A stretch of DNA of 8,013 nucleotides from Deltaproteobacteria bacterium (GTDB lineage: Bacteria; Desulfobacterota; Binatia; UBA9968): positions 1 through 8,013 of the forward strand of contig JACPFE010000604.1 of assembly GCA_016183145.1 (NCBI GenBank), read 5' to 3'. This document shows, one piece after another, positions 5,290 to 8,013 of the stretch (position 1 is the first letter of the stretch; every line of letters begins with the position of its first letter). The position numbers and the translations under genes were made by a program. Under the pieces are notes generated by a model. That model was not told where the DNA came from and searched no databases. It was given only the letters and a program-made list of their open reading frames with translations.

Positions 5290-6284
5290 CTGCGCTTGAG
5301 CGGGAAATAATTCATTGGGGAAAGCTGCTCTTCGAGCGGCGCCTGATCAGCGGCTGGGGCGGCAACTTAAGCTGCCGCGCCGGCAAGAAAGATTTTTTAA
5401 TCACCGGCCAGCACTCGCCTTTGGGCTTTCTCACGGCGAAGGATCTCGTCCGCGTCGATCAGGCGGGCAAGCCGGTCAAAAAAAATCAGCGCGCATCCAG
5501 CGAGACGCCGATGCACATGGCGGTCTACGCGGGCACCGACGCCCAGGCCATCGTCCACGTCCACCCGCCGATGATCCTGGCTTTTTCCCTGACCCACGAT
5601 CACTTCGCGCCGCTAAGCTTCGAAGAGAAGTACACCATCGGCGAGGTGCCGATCATCCCGCAGGATACGCCGACGGTGACCAGGCCGGAGCGAGTGGTCG
5701 AAGAACTTAAATATCATCCGGTGGTGATTATCAAAGGCCATGGGACGGTGGCCATCGGCAAGAACTTTCAAGAGGCATTTCTGTTTACCGACCTGCTCGA
5801 AGAGGCGGTGCACTGTCAGTTTTTTAAAGAGCGAATTTCGGACACGGTCGGGGCGGGTAAGGACGCTGCGGCGAAACAAAGTCACGGGTTTCCCGCGACC
5901 GGCGAACGTTATCCGTTGTTTTCCAAGGAACATATGGCCGCGCTGGTCGAGCGCGCCAATCATGACGCTCAGTTCAGAGCAGACGGGAAAGAGACGGGAT
6001 TGACTTCATCGCTATCCCTCTTGCTGGAGGAGACCGACGCCGCCTGGACCGTCCGCTTCGTCAACGGGGAGATCACCCAATTAGCGCCGGGGGACGGCGG
6101 TGAATTCCTGATCAGCGGTAAAAAAGAGTGGTGGGACGCGGTATTTCGCGCGCGCATCGATCCGTTTCTTGCCACCCAGCAAGGAAAGTTGCAACTTAAG
6201 CGCGGCGAGCTGGCGCAACTGTCGCGTTGGTACAAACCTTTTCAGAGGGCATTTTCGCTATGGCAAACGATACCCATTCAGTAG
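5286..6284 (+). CDS. Class II aldolase/adducin-family enzyme with C-terminal SCP2-like domain
   Basis: The 332-residue product has two parts. Residues 1-185 are a class II aldolase domain: SGWGGNLS (22-29) binds substrate phosphate, SSETPMH places a catalytic acid at Glu73, and HVHPP (His91, His93) with KGHGTVAIG (His152) supply the metal ligands. Such enzymes cleave ketose-1-phosphates (fuculose-, rhamnulose-, 5-deoxyribulose- or methylthioribulose-1-phosphate) to dihydroxyacetone phosphate and an aldehyde, or dehydrate them as MtnB does. Residues about 212-325 look like an SCP2 sterol-carrier fold: W254-T-V-R-F, an N-G-E turn, EFLISGKKEWWDAVF, then a GKLQLKRGELAQL strand-helix. SCP2 domains bind lipids or acyl-CoA. 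The fusion is unusual for a sugar-phosphate aldolase and roughly 110 residues longer than the usual 210-230. The GTG start shares a GTGA overlap with the upstream stop. The aldolase call is firm, the SCP2 call moderate, the substrate inferred from neighbours. Confidence 0.85.
   Translation: MTALEREIIHWGKLLFERRLISGWGGNLSCRAGKKDFLITGQHSPLGFLTAKDLVRVDQAGKPVKKNQRASSETPMHMAVYAGTDAQAIVHVHPPMILAFSLTHDHFAPLSFEEKYTIGEVPIIPQDTPTVTRPERVVEELKYHPVVIIKGHGTVAIGKNFQEAFLFTDLLEEAVHCQFFKERISDTVGAGKDAAAKQSHGFPATGERYPLFSKEHMAALVERANHDAQFRADGKETGLTSSLSLLLEETDAAWTVRFVNGEITQLAPGDGGEFLISGKKEWWDAVFRARIDPFLATQQGKLQLKRGELAQLSRWYKPFQRAFSLWQTIPIQ
6244..6249 (+). promoter_or_regulatory. Ribosome-binding site deciding the ATG 6260 start of the CoA ligase
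   Basis: AGAGGG lies 10 nt before ATG 6260, inside the end of the aldolase gene. The longer TTG start at 6227 has no comparable site, so ATG 6260 is preferred. Confidence 0.6.
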
Positions 6285-7786
6285 GCTTTTTCGCGGCGCA
6301 AGTTCTCGACCAGACCGCCGCGCGCCAGCCGCATAAGACCGCGATCATCACCAAAGAGGAAGAGCTGACGTTCGCCGCGCTGAACCAGCGGGTTCACGCC
6401 CTGGCGGGCCACTTGCAAAAGGCGGGGGTCAAGCAGGGTGAGCGTGTCGGGGTGCTCTTGCCCAACTGCGCGGCGATTCCGCTGAGCTACTTCGCGACGC
6501 AAAAAATCGGCGCGGTGACCGTCATCCTCGACGCGCGCCTGAAGGGAAAAGAACTGCAAGGAGTCCTGTGCGATGCCGATCTCAAGCTCCTCATCGTGCA
6601 CAGCCAACTGCTGGCGGAAGTGCGGGAAGCCTTCAAGGAAATGGCCGCGGTTGCGCTCTGGATCGTCGGCGGGGACGGCGAGCAGAGTTTCGAAAAACGC
6701 TACGCCGCGCCGGCCATCCCGGCGCCGCCGCGTCTCAACGCGGATGACGATGCGTTGATTCTCTACACTTCGGGTACCACCGGCGAGCCCAAGGGCGTGG
6801 TCCTGAGTTGTCGAAATCTGGCCCAATATCCCATGGTAATGGATCGACTGGGCATCACGGATACTTCGACGATGCGCGGCTGCATCCTGCCGATGTCGCA
6901 CATCGTCGGCCCGGTGGTGTGCAACGAACTGGCGCAAAGAGGTTATACGCTGGTGATCTTCGACCAGATCAATCCGGTGACGCTCCTGGAAGGCATTCAA
7001 AAGCACCGTGTCACGGTGTTCGAAAGCGTGCCGATCGTTTTTCAACTCTTGTTGGGCGTAAAAAATCTCGCCGGCTACGACACTGGCAGCGTAAAAATCG
7101 CCGCGATGATGGGCACGAGCATTCCGTTACCCTTGCTACGCGCGTTCCAGACGGCGCAGCCGCATATCAAAGTGATCCAGGGCTATGGGCTCACCGAAAC
7201 CTCGCCTATGATCACGCTGGTTGAGCCCGAAAAAGCCGAGGCGAAGATGGGGAGCATCGGCCGGGCGGTTCCCGGCGTGGAAGTTAAAATCGTCGATGAC
7301 TCCGGTCAGGAAGTTACCGTCGGCGAGGCGGGCGAGATCATCACTCGCGGCCCGCATGTGATGAAAGGATACTTTCGCAAGGCGGCGGCGACGGCGGAGC
7401 GCATCCGCGGCGAATGGCTTTATACCGGCGACGTCGGCAAGCGCGAGGCCGACGGTTACTATTATCATCTAGGAAGGCGCGACGACATGATCATCACCGG
7501 CGGCCTCAACGTCTATCCGGCCGAGGTGGAAAATATGATCTACACTTATCCCGGGGTTCAGGAAACCATCGTGTTTGCCATCCCCGACTCCAAGCGCGGG
7601 CAAGTGCTCGGCGCCGCCGTGGTGGCGCGCTCGGGAAGCCAAGTCGGCGAAAAAGAGTTGCTCGCGTTCCTGCGCGCCAATCTGGCCAATTTCAAAGTCC
7701 CGGACCGCATCGTGGTTCGCGAGTCGCTGCCGCGCACCTCATCGGGGAAAACCATCCGCGACGCCGCGACATTGCTTTCGACTTAA
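6260..7786 (+). CDS. AMP-forming acyl-CoA synthetase (ANL superfamily)
   Basis: The 508-residue product carries every core motif of the adenylate-forming family. These are LYTSGTTGEPKG (168-179, phosphate loop), GYGLTETSP (308-316, aromatic/ATP motif), YTGD (388-391, ribose-binding Asp391), GRRDDMI (405-411, hinge), GGLNVYPAEVE (414-424, CoA-side motif) and SSGKTIRD with catalytic Lys497 near the C terminus. It would activate a carboxylic acid with ATP to an acyl-AMP and then transfer it to CoA, in the cytoplasm. The motifs do not define the acid; short- to medium-chain, aromatic or hydroxy acids are all possible. The length is typical, with no membrane segment. ATG 6260 overlaps the aldolase gene by 25 nt, implying coupled translation and a shared pathway. 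A start at TTG 6227 would add 11 residues. It is the last gene of the operon, and no clear terminator follows. Confidence 0.93.
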   Translation: MANDTHSVGFFAAQVLDQTAARQPHKTAIITKEEELTFAALNQRVHALAGHLQKAGVKQGERVGVLLPNCAAIPLSYFATQKIGAVTVILDARLKGKELQGVLCDADLKLLIVHSQLLAEVREAFKEMAAVALWIVGGDGEQSFEKRYAAPAIPAPPRLNADDDALILYTSGTTGEPKGVVLSCRNLAQYPMVMDRLGITDTSTMRGCILPMSHIVGPVVCNELAQRGYTLVIFDQINPVTLLEGIQKHRVTVFESVPIVFQLLLGVKNLAGYDTGSVKIAAMMGTSIPLPLLRAFQTAQPHIKVIQGYGLTETSPMITLVEPEKAEAKMGSIGRAVPGVEVKIVDDSGQEVTVGEAGEIITRGPHVMKGYFRKAAATAERIRGEWLYTGDVGKREADGYYYHLGRRDDMIITGGLNVYPAEVENMIYTYPGVQETIVFAIPDSKRGQVLGAAVVARSGSQVGEKELLAFLRANLANFKVPDRIVVRESLPRTSSGKTIRDAATLLST

Positions 7787-7793
7787 AAGGGAG

Positions 7794-7885
7794 TTCACCA
7801 CGAAGGCATGTCCTGAGCGAAGTCGAAGGGACACAGCGCGGCTACGCCGCAACCAAAAATGAGAAAAGTCGGATTCACCACGAAG
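7794..7885. repeat. Two direct copies of TTCACCACGAAG, 80 bp apart
   Basis: The 12-mer TTCACCACGAAG occurs at 7794-7805 and 7874-7885, bracketing the TGTCC/GGACA repeat. CACGAAG-type short repeats are frequent intergenic debris in many environmental genomes (recalled, not searched). No coding frame makes sense here. Confidence 0.6.
7809..7833. repeat. Short intergenic repeat with TGTCC/GGACA arms
   Basis: TGTCC (7809-7813) and GGACA (7829-7833) are inverted arms around TGAGCGAAGTCGAAG. The CCTGAGCGAAGTCGAAGG-type sequence resembles a widely dispersed short repeat of many uncultured bacteria. This is family resemblance from memory. Confidence 0.55.
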
Positions 7886-7964
7886 TGGGCCATGATCTTA
7901 CGCTCGCCCGCCGAGAATGAAAATGGAGGGATTTCCTTCCACATGGTGCCCTCCTCGACTCGTC

Positions 7965-7984
7965 ATTCCCGCGCACGCGGGAAT
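7965..7984. repeat. dRS3-like palindrome ATTCCCGCG-CA-CGCGGGAAT
   Basis: A perfect 9-bp inverted repeat surrounds CA, within a longer GTCATTCCC...GGGAATCCAG context. This is the form of the ATTCCC(N8)GGGAAT repeat known as dRS3 in Neisseria, and similar units occur in many proteobacterial and candidate-phylum genomes. In Neisseria these act as targets for phage integration and recombination; no such role can be read here. It could also fold as a stem in read-through RNA, but no T-run follows on either strand. Confidence 0.7.
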
Positions 7985-8013
7985 CCAGGTTTGTTGCGCC
8001 GAATTAGCCTGGA

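Larger units (their letters stand above)
7787..8013. other. Non-coding stretch after the operon, made largely of repeats
   Basis: Frames here carry no protein-like sequence or ribosome-binding site. The stretch contains the three repeat types listed separately and a small GCGGC-TAC-GCCGC hairpin (7838-7850) without a T-run. The region may mark the end of the transcription unit and a repeat-prone insertion zone. Confidence 0.6.

Noticed and set aside
7838..7850. GCGGC-TAC-GCCGC hairpin as transcription terminator of the operon
   Set aside because: The stem is short (5 bp) and no T-run follows on the plus strand.

Overview
This GC-rich bacterial window centres on a co-directional five-gene operon that looks like a sugar-phosphate/nucleoside salvage pathway built from unusual versions of known enzymes. 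No gene fixes the taxonomy. The base composition, frequent GTG/TTG starts and intergenic families of short palindromic repeats suit an environmental Gram-negative lineage such as the deltaproteobacterial, Binatota, Tectomicrobia or NC10 groups. That placement is a low-confidence inference.

Left part (1-1564). The window opens inside the last 64 codons of a SPOR-domain (peptidoglycan-binding) protein. Convergent to it is a small RNase Z-like metallo-beta-lactamase-fold hydrolase on the minus strand. It keeps the metal ligands but lacks room for the tRNA-binding arm of true RNase Z. Divergent from the hydrolase is a MarR-family regulator that probably starts at TTG.

Regulatory gap (1565-1777). 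This short gap holds a non-coding miniature element of about 117 bp with 15-bp terminal inverted repeats (one mismatch) and a nested hairpin. It is flanked by a perfect 9-bp direct repeat that looks like a target-site duplication. The right copy of that repeat supplies the first half of the -35 box of a strong sigma70-type promoter (TTGACA, 16 bp, TATAAA). A 24-bp imperfect palindrome fills the spacer and covers the -10 box, as expected for a MarR-type operator. The MarR gene next door is the obvious candidate regulator.

Operon (1778-7786). The five genes are tightly packed, with gaps of 3 and 26 nt followed by overlaps of 4 and 25 nt. (1) A two-cluster, two-CCG-domain iron-sulfur electron-transfer protein of the GlcF/LutA/GlpC/HdrD type. 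(2) A PNP/uridine-phosphorylase-family nucleoside phosphorylase in which the usual ribose-binding Glu is Val. (3) A 507-residue protein with an MtnA-like (methylthioribose-1-phosphate isomerase) module, catalytic Cys and Asp intact but RGAP motif lost, followed by a second, degenerate copy of the eIF2B-type Rossmann domain. (4) A class II aldolase fused to a C-terminal SCP2-like lipid-binding domain. (5) An AMP-forming acyl-CoA synthetase. Phosphorylase, 1-phosphate isomerase and class II aldolase in this order match the logic of the MTA/5'-deoxyadenosine 'DHAP shunt': a nucleoside gives an aldose-1-phosphate, then a ketose-1-phosphate, then dihydroxyacetone phosphate plus an aldehyde. The Fe-S protein and CoA ligase could handle oxidation and CoA activation of the aldehyde-derived acid. 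The altered active-site motifs suggest a substrate other than MTA. The pathway assignment is inference.

Right end (7787-8013). There is no gene here. The stretch contains several environmental-type intergenic repeats: two TTCACCACGAAG copies, a TGTCC/GGACA element and an ATTCCCGCG/CGCGGGAAT palindrome resembling dRS3.
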